From assembly GCF_012489685.1 (NCBI RefSeq), contig NC_080043.1, forward strand, positions 59,418,289 through 59,482,288: DNA of 64,000 nucleotides. Reading direction: 5' to 3'. The notes beneath the pieces are model-generated. The model was not told where the DNA came from. It saw nothing but the letters and a program-made list of their open reading frames with translations, and searched no databases. This DNA comes from Lotus japonicus (lineage: Eukaryota > Streptophyta > Magnoliopsida > Fabales > Fabaceae). Made by a program: the position numbers and the translations under genes. Numbering within the stretch: position 1 is the first letter of the stretch; each line of letters begins with the position of its first letter. This document shows, piece by piece, positions 46,036-57,388 of this stretch.

Positions 46036-47287
46036 TCAGATTCTGCTTGAATCCCTGCCAAATATGAATCTCCTTGTCCAATCAGATACCACCAAAGCTC
46101 TTGTACTCCAGCTGACTTGTTTGCTGCATGTTTTGGGAATCGTTAGAGGATGAAAACATAGTACCATTGTTAAACCTCTAAAATACAGTTTATAGGGAGT
46201 AGAATAATACATTGTGTATACTGAATACCAGAGCCACTGGCTACTATGGCCAATTGAAATCCAATCTCCTGGAAGCTGAGTTGCAGTCTGTTCTCCTCCC
46301 AGAGGAGAAAATTGCCCAAAATGCTTGTACCTTTCACTAATTAAAAAAACATTAGGCAATGAAAATCTTGAATCATTGGATGTGAGCTCGATTGAATACG
46401 CTTTGGAAAGAATGAAAACAGGAAAATAACATATCTTATGACACTTTTGTTGAAGTAGCAAGTTGCACATACCTGAAGGGATGAAACCGATGGCGTCCTG
46501 TACCCCTGAACCTAAGAGTGCCTTCAGGATACTTCTCTCACAACTCCATGTGATTGAAACAGTCAGCAAGATATGTGCCTTGTTGAGAAGCTACCTAGAA
46601 TGATTCAAAGTTGGAATCGACCACTTCAAGGTAAAAAAAAAAGAATGAAACTCTTCTTAGGACTAAGATGAAAGTTAGTTCACGTTATTAAGTTGTTATC
46701 TAAACACACTATAATAGTAAATGAGTGCATGTCATCATCATTGCCGATCATGATATGATTTTTCATATTAGCCCTTACATTGAAAAAACATGAACAAAGG
46801 TCCTCACTTGGACTTATTTAAGTCAACTTAATCCTCTATCTATCTTTTTGTAGTCACATACTCATATTACCCTCAAATATAGGTCTAAGACTTTAATACA
46901 TATTTCTTTAGTGCAAGGATTAATATGAAAAACCATATCAAGGTCACAGATGAAAATGGAGGTTTCCTAAGTCGGTAATTGAAAAATACATAGCAGTTGC
47001 AGGTACATAGCATTATGTGCACGTACCTTAGCTGTTGCAGGAAGATTTTTCATCTGAGAATCTACTTTGGAAAGTTCTTCTTTGAAGTACTCAATGTCTA
47101 TTGTAAGAGAGCTTTCCTGATATTTGATTAGCAATGTAGCCATATCTTTCATTTGGTTCTCCTTTAAATAAATCCCCACTTGTGGGTACCTCTCAATAAT
47201 GTCACCAACAACGTCTTGATATTCTTTAATATCCAACGTCCCAAAATTGTCCTTGTCTGCCTTGCTAAATATGACAGCTATATCTTC
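46036..47287 (-). pseudogene. NDB: External alternative NAD(P)H dehydrogenase (NDB type), 3' exons only
   Basis: Four minus-strand exons encode the C-terminal part of an NDB-type enzyme, which oxidises cytosolic NAD(P)H at the outer face of the inner mitochondrial membrane. Exon 47287-47027 (87 codons, phase 0) carries the EF-hand DKDNFGTLDIKE and ends LPATAK. Exon 46594-46473 begins VASQQGTYLADCF and contains an in-frame TGA where cysteine is usual (MEL-stop-EKYPEG). Exon from 46330 reads YKHFGQFSPLGGEQTATQL and GHSSQWLWYSVY. Its donor site appears lost (AATGTATT in place of AG-GT). The last exon, 46123-46036, ends FIFGRDSSRI. I find no exons for the two nucleotide-binding domains up to 51 kb, so this is a truncated pseudogene. 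Confidence 0.85.
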
Positions 47288-50200
47288 CTGGTAAAACCAT
47301 GGCAGACAATAGGAGAACACACATGTTACCCTGAAATTCAGCAGAGAACTGCTGTCCAAATTGTGTTGCTAAAATGCTCTGTGATTTCTTGTAAAAATAG
47401 CACGTCATTTATGGCTAGTACTATTTTCACTTTTCATTCCATAATCATAAGTGTATATATGGTTTGGCATTGATACAAACGCAAATGTGATTTCAAGTAT
47501 CTCAATGTGTCAATGGAGAAGTTAAAACTTGTCACGTTAGTTTAACGTGGATCAAAATTTAGCCACATTGAGTTCAATGAAAACACAAACACACACTAAA
47601 TGAAAATGAAAGAACATTGGTTATAACAGAGAGAAGGCGATTGATAGATCCATAAAGATAAATTGCATGTTTGGAACTACAATTGATTCAAAATCAAAAT
47701 ATATTTTGGAGAAAAGCTTCTAGTTGTCAATAGGTTGAGGTGTTTTTATTATTAGGTTGAGAGAAACATAGTGACTCATAATCACCGAAAAGCACAAACC
47801 ATTACATCCAATCATCAAGCACTTGTTATTAAACTCAATATGATATAGTATGTATATTCCTAAGCATGAAGAACTTGTGTAAGAATTTACACTAATATAT
47901 ATAAATTTAGTTTTCAGAAGTTTTAATTTCACTTTGAGACTGTATGTTTTTTTTATTGTATTATTTATAGATAACAAAATGACAGCATGTACAATGCTTA
48001 TTTTAAGAACAAAATAATAAATTAGAAGAGCACAATATAAAGAAAAGAATAGAAAGGTAGCATGTTCCTAAGTATATATAGAAGATTGTCAATATCAGGA
48101 CAAATATGAGCATCGTTGATAGGTATGTAGCTCCTAACTAAAGTTTAAATGTCATATATCTACAGGAAAGTGAGAAACACAACGGGGCAAAAATAGAAAG
48201 GCAGAGAAAAAATAAGTCAAGAAGCCTACTTATAGCATTTTCCTATGTATCAAACTACACAACAAAAAATTGTATCCTATATATCTTAAACAAACCAAAA
48301 AGACTATTCTAACCAATCTTCAACTTACAAAGTAACTTTTATCATCCCAAGAGCTTTTTGTGTGATCTTTACTCTTTCTGAAACAGTAAATCATACATTA
48401 GAGGTAAATTGATTACAATTTTATTTCATTTAGATTCAAATACACAATTCAGATGGAGTTAAAAGGCTCACACTATCAATTTTTAGAATCCTGTACTGAA
48501 TGCAGATGTGTTCTCTTCCAGCATGTGTTTCTGCAAATACAGTGAATACAACTAAAAATTTAGATCTATTTACTTGATCAATACAAATTTATGTCCACCA
48601 AAAAAGCAGGGTTCACACATAAGCTTTAAGTGTTATCAATACAAAAATGTAAGCTCAAAGAATGAGACAACACATTAAATGGGTTGTTGAGGAGATGCCC
48701 CTGTGTACCAAGCTACCAAGGAGAAGCCATCAATTTTTCAAATAGTGGATTTCTTAAGTTGAAATATCCATTAGATATAGATTTTAGAGTCATAATACAG
48801 CTATCTGGAATAAAATCTAAGATCCAAATATCTTCAATTTGAACAATTCAGAAATGGAAGTAAACAGAGAAATCATAAATCATGATTTCCCATTAAGCAA
48901 ACTAAAATGATCAAGTACATAGAAGGTGGAGTAAAAGAACTAAATATAATTTAAAATCAAGTAGATGAAGATTAATAAATTGGTAAATACCAATGAAAAG
49001 TTCACTCATTCTACTTTCAATGTGAAAAGCAGCAAAGATCAGCAAATAACATTTTCTTCACGTGAGAAGTCTACCCTTAGGAATGACCACCCACCTAAAA
49101 TCACTCTTTATATATTTTTTTCCCACCTACCCTTCTACCCTCTCTTCTTTTAATATTTTCTTCCAACAAAAGTTAAACCTCAATATTAGGAATCATGGGA
49201 GGCAAACAAAATGTTTAGTAAGCGTATTCACGTTCTCTAAAGTAATAATCTTATATAAATACATGGAATAAAATGGTACATAACATGAGGTGTCACTTCT
49301 CCTATTCTAAAATTTGGTTTCTCTACATGCCATGTTCTCCCATTCTCTTTGTAACATAGTTGGAAACTAATTTAGGATGTCATAGCTGGATAGATCAATA
49401 TAATACAAACCTTTCAAGCAATATGGTATGATCGTTGAGTTCTCCAACAGACTATTAAGCTAAATATAATTTTTATTCAGCAAAGTATTGTTCTTATAGC
49501 ACCACTCCATGGTAATTAAAGCCAAATTTAAGACAGCAAGTGAAACAAAGGATTATTTCTTTGTATCTTATAACTGATAAGATGAAAATCGAAGCATCTA
49601 TACAAAATATAAATCAGAAAACCAATAAAAAATGTAGCGAAATCATACCTTAAGGCAAACTAATATAAAGATATAGATTATGTAGAAAGGCTAAGAGGAG
49701 CCTAAGGTTTGGTAATCTTTTTCTTTGTGAATCTACCATTATAGATTAGTTGTGTCCTTATAATTTTTTTGGTGAAGCAGAAAAATTATTATTGGTATTA
49801 TAATGAAGGTTGTCCTCTCAAGTTGGAAGGTAAGATACGACCACCATCCAAAGCCACTTTATAAACATAAATCTTAAAAAACAAATGTAGAAAAAATCAG
49901 TGCTAACACAGGCAAATAGTGCTTAGCAATTTTGACCCTTTAGTTGTTTTTACTGGCTCTCACATTTGATCATTCCTAGAATAGCTTAGAATTTCCCTTT
50001 TATTTTTATTTTTTCTTTAGTTAGTTCTCATCCTAGGAGATTTTGTTGCTTTTACTTAGAACTCCTGAACTCTCCACAAACCCAAGTCAATAATGAATTC
50101 ATAATGTAAATTAAATTCACAAAAAAAATGTGAAAGGTCGAGGAAGGAGAAACCTGGATCAAGAAAGCAACTGATTCTATCGCTGGTAGAAGTTTGTTCC

Positions 50201-51177
50201 TACTTATTTTCATCTTCACTGCTCTATGATGGCATCCACTCCATAGTCCATATACCCTGGTAACCAAATCACTCGAACTCCCTTGAATTCTCCGTCTCAT
50301 AAATTGACTTCTTTAAAGCAATCAATCTCACACTCTGCAAACATAAACAAATAAATTATTAATGATAAACAATCTCACTAACCTGTGTTTATATAGCAGA
50401 TGAGATATGCTACCATCATGGAGCATTCATAAAACAGGAAATAGAAGAATTCGAAACAGAGTTAGGGAAATGCTAAGCTTTTGAAGTGACTGTTGAAAAA
50501 TCAACTGGATTACAATTATGTATATTGGAAGTAATCAAACCTGTCCTTAGTCCATGCATATTTTCCTAATCCTTTCAGAAACTGAAATTTAGGGAAAGGA
50601 ACAACCATTCAGAAGTATATTACCAAAATGATTGAAAATCACATTTTAAATAGAAAAATGAGAGACAAAATGTAGCTTACCATTGGGCATGTACCTCAAA
50701 GGAGTTTTCCCTCATTTTAAACCCCAAAAACCTATGAGCAAATGATCTTGTATGAAAACAATAACAGCACAAAATAAATCTAAAGAAAGGAGTTCCTTCT
50801 CCTACCTCAGGAATTTAGAAAGTCACAAAACAAACTTAAACTTATAACAGAAGCATGAACATCATCATATTCCTAAATTTAGTTCAGGAAAAATGAGAAA
50901 ATGAAGATCGGGGTGGTATTCAGTGGCGGAGGAAGGAATTTAAAAAGGGGGGAACTAAGACTTAAAGGGAGCTTTTTACAAATATACAAATGCTTGCTAA
51001 AGTGAATGCCAGTAACTGTACAAATGCTTGCTGCTGGTGCAATCTAAAAGGTTCTCAAATGATTTTTCCTCTAATTCCTTGGTTTACTTACATATGCACT
51101 TCAATAACAGACAGTCCCCATAGTAGTAATTACTTTTTTCCCCTCTTACAACGCAAATAATTTGTCCAATTAAGCAT
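47288..51177. other. AT-rich, intron-like spacer without a recognisable exon
   Basis: I searched this 3.9-kb stretch for upstream NDB exons (dinucleotide-binding GxGxxG regions) and for downstream GNAT exons and saw none. The DNA is AT-rich with no long open frame. A short piece near 50928 (GTGGCGGAGGAAGGAATTT) looks like a common dispersed repeat end. Confidence 0.5.
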
Positions 51178-52502
51178 CTAATTAGATTTAGAAGCAACTG
51201 GTTTGTTGAGAAGCTTCAGCATGAAGTGGAAATTATCATCCGGTGGAGTCTTTGGTTGAGGCCAGTTAGCTCCTTCTGGAACCTTGATACATTTGAAACC
51301 TTGGCCTTTGTATAACTTTGTGGCTGCAGGATTTTTCAAATCACATTGTAATGCAATGGCACGACAACCCCAACTTCTGGCATGTGATTCTGCCTTGGCC
51401 ACCAATAGTTTAGCTATTCCCTTTTGCCTAAATTTTTCCCTTACCGCCACATTTGATATGTATGCAATTCCAGTCCTACATAATGAAATGTAAACTAAGA
51501 ATGTTATAACACGACATGGCCTATACACTACAGAATTAGAAAAATAAGAAGTGAACTATTTTGAAGAGGAGTCAAAAGTATTCATAAAAGATAAGATTCT
51601 AGGTCAACTCCAAATACTTGGGTATGTATGATTTAACAGAACTTACCTATCTGAAAAATATTGAGGTTTATGTTTTCGGTGTAGAAAATGATTTTCAGGA
51701 AATATTTTCATCTGCTTGGTGCAAAAAATCATTTTCCAGATAACATTTCTGATGTTTGGTATAACAGTCAATATATACATATATACTTTTCACACAATCC
51801 TGCTCTTCATCTGAATAATTCTTGCATGACAGCATGAGCATGTGTTTATTGGGCATACAACTAATCAAAACCCTAAGATGATATTAAACTTATTTGATCA
51901 CATAGAATGATAAATGCCTTCGAAGCCATTCTTAAGGATGATGGGGCCACATTAAGACACACAAAAATCAAAAGTTGAAAACATTATACAGGTCAGATTT
52001 ATGTCATAAATCCTAAAGACAAATAAATCTTCAGTGATCTTCACTAATCCATGTTCCAGAAACAAGCTTTAACTCACCTTCTCTGTCATAGTGGTGCCCT
52101 TCTAGGAAGAAAATCCGCAACGGTATCTACTGTCAATATGCCAGCCACATATCCCTTGTTGAGGCTCAATTTCCCATCAAAGCCACCAATCTTGAAATCT
52201 TCATTTCCAAATCAGAAAGTTTCATCAAGTGAGCTGCCAATAACAGCAACCAAACAGGTTCTTTTGCAACCGCTTGGTATAGAGAATCCCGCTAACATAG
52301 CCACCAATCTGTCCATCCTCATCACAAAATCTAATGGGAAGGAATATTCAGGGAAGAAGGAGCTGCAATGAGTCTCTGCCACTTCCCAACAGTCCTCTAA
52401 CCTGGCCTCTCGGACAATAATTTCAAGAGACGTAGTTGGGAATAAATCAACAACTTGACTGGCTCTGCATAGTCCTACATCCATACACCATAGCTTTAGT
52501 TC
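51178..52502 (-). pseudogene. Plastid-type GNAT acetyltransferase, two in-frame stops
   Basis: Two exons on the minus strand resemble plant GCN5-related N-acetyltransferases that acetylate lysines or N-termini in plastids. Exon 52502-52078 encodes SQVVDLFP, IIVREARLEDCWEVAETHC and GCKRTCLVAVIGSS, then NKGYVAGILTVDTVADFLP. Exon 51475-51178 encodes the acetyl-CoA-binding motif region (YISNVAVREKFRQKGIAKLL, with QKGIAK as the pyrophosphate loop) and ends KPVASKSN with TAG. The intron has GTGAGT and TGTAG borders. Two TGA codons interrupt the first exon: one after SLDETF, where the family normally has a residue before FG, and one in APL-stop-QRR, a CGA-to-TGA type change. Both lie before the catalytic core, so the gene is almost certainly dead. 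Confidence 0.8.
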
Positions 52503-52533
52503 CTAGCCAATTTAACATGTCAAAGTATAATAA

Positions 52534-52793
52534 GGCGGCATTTGGAAGAGCTTATATAGCAGAAACATTTATCCAAGTGTTTGGGATTGAGAGAACCTAA
52601 TAAATAGCTAATAACCTACCTATGAGCTGGTTTGACTTTGTTTCACAAGCTGTCAAATTAGCTCGTCAATAAACCGTTTATAACTACCTATAATCTATGT
52701 TGAGCTTATTTCAATAAACTTATAAATAAGTGCTTATACGCTAAGCGTTTAATGCTATACACGCTTATTTAAGTTGTTTATTCAAACTCACCC
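52534..52793. mobile_element. Tourist-like MITE, 260 bp
   Basis: The segment lies just upstream of the GNAT exon. It begins GGCGGCATTTGGAAGAGCTT and ends GCTTATTTAAG...CTCACCC, giving imperfect inverted ends of the GG-x-x-G-x-x-TTTG type. TAA flanks it at 52531-52533 and 52794-52796, the target duplication of PIF/Harbinger MITEs. The internal sequence is AT-rich with many AAGCTTAT/ATAAGC-like words. Confidence 0.55.
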
Positions 52794-52881
52794 TAAATAA
52801 GAAATTTTCCACCACTCCTCATCCAGTTCACCCCTTGACTTCTACTCCCATTTACAGTAGGTTTCCATGAATAAGTAATTT

Positions 52882-52901
52882 TGCCTTGTTGAGAAGCTAC
52901 C
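52882..52901 (-). other. 20-base match to an NDB exon
   Basis: The minus strand repeats the first 18 coding bases of the NDB exon at 46594 (coding VASQQG) with one matching base on either side, over 20 bases in all (46576-46595). Sequence outside the match differs. Confidence 0.4.
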
Positions 52902-53051
52902 ACTGCATCATAATAATCAAGCAATGCAGATATTTAGTGTGCTTTGAAACTCTACAAGTTTTCACATTGGAAAAGTAATTTTGGCAGAAACAAAAGGAGT
53001 AAGTAGCCTTTTGTAAAATGAGTGATGAATTTAGGAGGTACACATCAACCG

Positions 53052-53073
53052 ATATATATATATATATATATAT
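53052..53073. repeat. (AT)11 microsatellite
   Basis: A pure AT dinucleotide run in non-coding DNA. Confidence 0.9.
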
Positions 53074-53481
53074 GCAAAAAAACACAAATCCAAATTCAGG
53101 ATCACCAACGTTAGATCCCATACAATTACCCAAAATGAATCTCCGCACAAGGTGAACCAATAGAACACAATCAACAAAAAAATGAAAAAATAAACCTCTT
53201 CTAAGCCTATCTCAATTTCTGAATCTAACTAATCACCAACACAATCCATCCAAAAGAAAAAAGTGAAAAGATTCAAAATTTCACAACAAACCAGATACCC
53301 ATATGGGGATGGATGATCATCTATAAACCCCAAAAGAAAGAGTAATTGCAACAATTTGCCTCACCTACCCACCAACAGAGCACCAAAAAAGGAAAGATTT
53401 TTGGGCATACCCAGATGATTCAAGATGAAATTGAAGAGAGGAAAAAACAGAAGAAAGAGAGTGTGGGTGTGTTTGTCATAC

Positions 53482-53640
53482 CTAGGAGCTGAAACCCAGC
53501 AAAGGGGGACGATAAAAAGCGCAGGTTGCAGAATGAGCAAAACCAGAGAGCTGAGAGACGAAACGGTTCCTCAAGAGCTTCGGCGAGGGAAAGGTTAGAC
53601 GAATAGCCACGACAGCTTCAGCGGCGACTATGTAGTTAAT
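53482..53640 (-). other. Candidate 5' exon of the GNAT gene
   Basis: A GC-richer segment on the minus strand ends in a good splice donor (CCTAG/GTATGA at 53482). One frame reads as a serine/arginine/leucine-rich sequence (AIRLTFPSPKLLRNRF) that would suit a transit peptide. It has no ATG in that frame and ends in TAG at the donor, so it may instead be 5' untranslated sequence. Confidence 0.3.
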
Positions 53641-54683
53641 GCTTACAAAACAAACACAAACAGATGTGAATCATGGCTTACCAAAGAGAAAGGAAAGAAA
53701 CACACAACAGTCACCGTGTTTGAATCCTATTCTTCTTATGGTATTTATAGCACCATGAAGCCCTATAAGCCTTTCCATATAGCTAGGTTGGGAATAGATG
53801 CACACAGCTGTATAATCACCAGCGAGTAGTACAGTACAGAGTATAGATGCAGAACCTATCTAAGGCAACTGAAAGCTGGAATTTGTAGGTTGGAGGTACA
53901 TCCGCAGTATGGCATAGGCAGATAAAGGCAGTGATGAGGGGAAGATGATGATGCATACAGCGGGAACAACAAAGAGTATGGCATAGATTATGAGGGAAAA
54001 GAGGTAGGTGATAGGTAATAGGGAGAGTACTTACTGGGAAGATGATGATGATGATTACAGAGGGAACAAACCAGAGTACGACATAGACTAAAAGGTAGAA
54101 CAGAAGTACTTACTGGGTGAAGAATAGCAATGAATAGGGCCATCATAATACTCAGATAGGCCCAACCTGTAAAGCAAAAATTCTAGCTGGTTTTCTGAGG
54201 CAGACTTAGGTTTCCAGTCTAGCCGGCATGGGAGGTTGGTGCTTCCAGATCCTTCATCTAGGAATAGAGCCAGCAATTACAGTTGATGACTTCACCTATT
54301 CGCTACATCGTATAACACTGATGGAGTCGGGAAGAGGAAGAAGATAGTGTGCAGAGTAGCACTGAAATGGGGCACCATGTAACTCAGTAGGCCCAGCCCA
54401 CTCCTCTCCCGTAACAAAAAAAAAAGATGGAGCATGAACAGTGATCTGAGAACCTTTAATTGTAGGATAGAAGATATGACAGTGAAAAGAATAACGAAGA
54501 AGTAATAAGCATCCACGAAAATTGGTGAGATAAAGTAACAGTTTGCTTCTACTGTTCTTTATCTGATGCATAGAATCATCACCAAATCTATATATTATAA
54601 TTGGGAAGGCCTAATTTTGGATTAGAGGATTCATTTGAGACAGTAATTTTATTGCAGTTTAAGTAGAGGAAAATAGTACTGAA

Positions 54684-54727
<44 letters not shown>

Positions 54728-55836
54728 TAGGATTTATGATCGATTCTAGTCTAAACTCTTAAGATATTCATCCATGCTTACATAATAAACTCAAGTGCTT
54801 ATTCTTAAATTTTAGATTAACGTCTGTTGTGCCGCTTGTGCGACTCTCTTTTTACCATTTTTCATATCAAATTTAAAGTTCATTTCACTTTTCTTAATTT
54901 CTTCAACATTGTTGAAAATCAGGGGAGAATTAGTCAATACTGAACTAAAAAAATATTATATATAATATAGATAAATTCATTTGAGTCCCAAACAAAGAAA
55001 AGTATTCACTCACAAAGGTTATAAAAATCCGGGGAGAATTAGTCTAATATTTGATTTCCATTTCATATTTCCCTAAACAAAATTTTAAACACAAGATAAA
55101 GTGAAGGTACTATTAAGTATTGAAGCATCACAAAAACCAGTACTGATAATGTTATGATTTTTTTATTGGGTTGAAAATGTTAGTGCATTTGTAGTGGTAA
55201 ATAATAATAACTAATATTACCATTCAAAAAAAAAAAAACTAATATTAGCTTTAAGAATGGTAAGTGTTCAGTAAAATATAGATTGACTCTCGAACAATCA
55301 ATTGCGCTAAACATAAATCCAGGATGTTAATAAACAAAATTCTATGGAACCGTTATAATTCTTTATTTTTCGAAAACAAAATTTTAATTCATAACAAAAA
55401 GGCATGAAAAACAAAATCTCAACAGATACACCCCACGAATTTAGAAAAACTCCCCAAAAAAGCACCCCAATAACCCAACAGCAGCCCCAAGACAAAGAAA
55501 CAGGATACCAACCACTTAAGAGCCTATGAATTCTTAACCATCACAAGGAGGTGTTTTTTTTTTTTTATTCTTTTTACATTTTGGTAAATACTGGGATTTT
55601 TATGTTCTCTCTAGGATCATCATTTTGAGCTGTAGTTAACACTTGACACTCGACACAAAACAAGAAAACTCAAAGACATAGCCAACCATGCCATGTAATC
55701 TGAAAATGATTATGCAAGTTATCTTTCACGAAGAATAGCAAAGCCAATCTCTTAATCAAATTGAGGCACTTCAAAAGACGTAATTTAAGCCAACACATTA
55801 TATAAACAAGAAAATAAAATGTTCTAATAACAATAC
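53641..55836. other. Non-coding spacer
   Basis: No coding sequence is recognised. Short GAT repeats lie near 53945 and 54043, and an (AT)n run at about 54689-54725. A segment at 54410-54480 (AAAAAAAAAAGATGGAGCATGA) resembles the A-rich DNA at 34144-34180. Confidence 0.5.
54689..54725. repeat. (AT)n microsatellite
   Basis: An uninterrupted TA/AT run of about 37 bases. Confidence 0.9.
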
Positions 55837-55980
55837 CTTGAGAGACTATCAACAGACTGAATACCAGCTTCAAGATCCTCCTCCTCCATGTCTTCCTCCT
55901 CCATCCTCCTCCTCTTCTTCCTCTTCTTCCTCCTCCTCCTCCAAATCACCCCAGTGTTTGGTCTTATCTACTGGCTCTTC
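55837..55980 (-). pseudogene. SF3B2: Orphan exon of splicing factor 3B subunit 2 (SF3B2/SAP145)
   Basis: The minus strand has a 144-bp exon bounded by ATGCAG (before 55980) and GTATTG (after 55837). It begins EEPVDKTKHWGDLEEEEE, a hallmark of the U2 snRNP component SF3b145, continues through a poly-glutamate stretch, and after a frame change ends EEEDLEAGIQSVDSLS. The frame change lies in the GAG/GAA repeat. No other SF3B2 exon is visible on either side, so this is a captured or dispersed single exon, not a gene. Confidence 0.75.
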
Positions 55981-56416
55981 CTGCATTATGAGAATATTAA
56001 TTAAAATCCACAAAGGAATACCACAATGAAATTATAACCATTTTTTACTTGATATGGTAAGGGGATCCTAAGTAAAGTTCCTTTTTGTATTTCTTACACA
56101 AACATATTTTGGGAAGGAATTATTTTTATTTATAATTACTCTTTAAACATGATCCATGATCGTGCGAGATTTGACCTATGAAGCAGACGCGGCCTAGTAG
56201 GAAAAAGGTTTGGTTATTATGAGGAAGACTGGTGATAGGCCATATATTTGTGGTTTTGGATATGCAAGATGACCACCTAATACAATGCTAATTTCACTTT
56301 CACCTTTACATTTCTCTCATTTTCATCACTAAAATGAATGCCATATAAAAGCACAATTGATAAGAAAACGAAAAAAAAGGTTTAATTGCACTTTTGGTCC
56401 CCCAACTGTTGCCTTA
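55981..56416. other. Non-coding spacer
   Basis: No gene is seen. The end of the segment (TTTAATTGCACTTTTGGTCC, 56380-56400) resembles the outer part of the MULE ends at 35880, a dispersed legume-type repeat word. Confidence 0.5.
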
Positions 56417-56857
56417 TGTTCTATCCAAGAACATTGAGATGAGGTATAGTACCTAGAGTGTAAGGAACGTGATGTGAGATTCTTAGAGAGAATGAGAGCG
56501 TAACCGCTTTAGAGAGAGAAAGTAACTAAATTTCAATCTTGTTATTTCTCAAATGAGCTAAGAGTCATTTACAATTGGTGTTCATCCCCTATTTATAGAT
56601 GTGGAGTTGGGCTTGGCGCCTCTAACCCTTTCTATTGGGCCGGTTGGGCCTCGGGGAGGAGGCCCAAATCCCTGGTCCGCTCATCGCCCCAAGCTGGCGC
56701 TCCTGGGCGAGGGACCCTGGTCCACAAGTCCACAAGACACCGAGCTCGAAGCATGAGAGCTAAGTGTGTCTTTAAGTAGAAAAACTAAGGCGACGGTCCA
56801 CAAGAAGCCAATTAATGCTAAAACTTAAGGTATAACAACAAAGAGTAATGGCCAACA
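56417..56857 (-). repeat. LTR-like terminal sequence, copy 2
   Basis: The minus strand carries TATAAATAGGGGATG (about 56585-56600) followed by a U5-like CTCTAAAGCGGTTACGCTC segment. The direction is opposite to the neighbouring gene. Ends TGTT / AACA are inferred by comparing the two copies and are uncertain. Confidence 0.45.
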
Positions 56858-57388
56858 TGGCTTGATGATTAAAACTTTAAAAATTAACATTTTGAACTCC
56901 TTGCTACGTTCCCCTAGCGGCTTGAGTCCACAAGTGGGCTTGTGGTGATGGCGCTTGGTTTGCTTGCCTTGTCACCGTTACGCACGTGCCCTAAATTGTG
57001 ATATTTTGACATGTGTTGAGCTTGTGCCACACGCAGCGCCCCTGAGTGGTGCAAAGGTCAGCAAATCTGCGGTATCTCAACTGCTATCTTTGAAACGTCT
57101 CTTCAAATCATAGTAAAACCTGCCAATTTGAATTCGAACCAATAAGCTACAGCCGTTGTAACTTTTCATTTAATGCGTTGCCCCTGTTTCCCGAAATCCG
57201 CGCCACACTCTTTGAGTAATCATTCCACCTCTGCCATCATGGGGCACGATTTCCAAACCGCTGCTCATCCCAACTTTTAAATTCTCCCTCACCCCCTCAT
57301 TCACCACTTCGGGAATCCTTACAATCTGCTAAAGTTGACAACCTTGCGTCATTTCCCCTTTTCATCCCTATTCTTCCCTTTAGCAGAA

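Noticed and set aside
52051..52371. 106-codon plus-strand ORF
   Set aside because: It is antisense to the GNAT exon, whose minus-strand reading matches a known family.
55838..56029. 63-codon serine-rich plus-strand ORF
   Set aside because: It is the antisense of the glutamate-rich SF3B2 exon.
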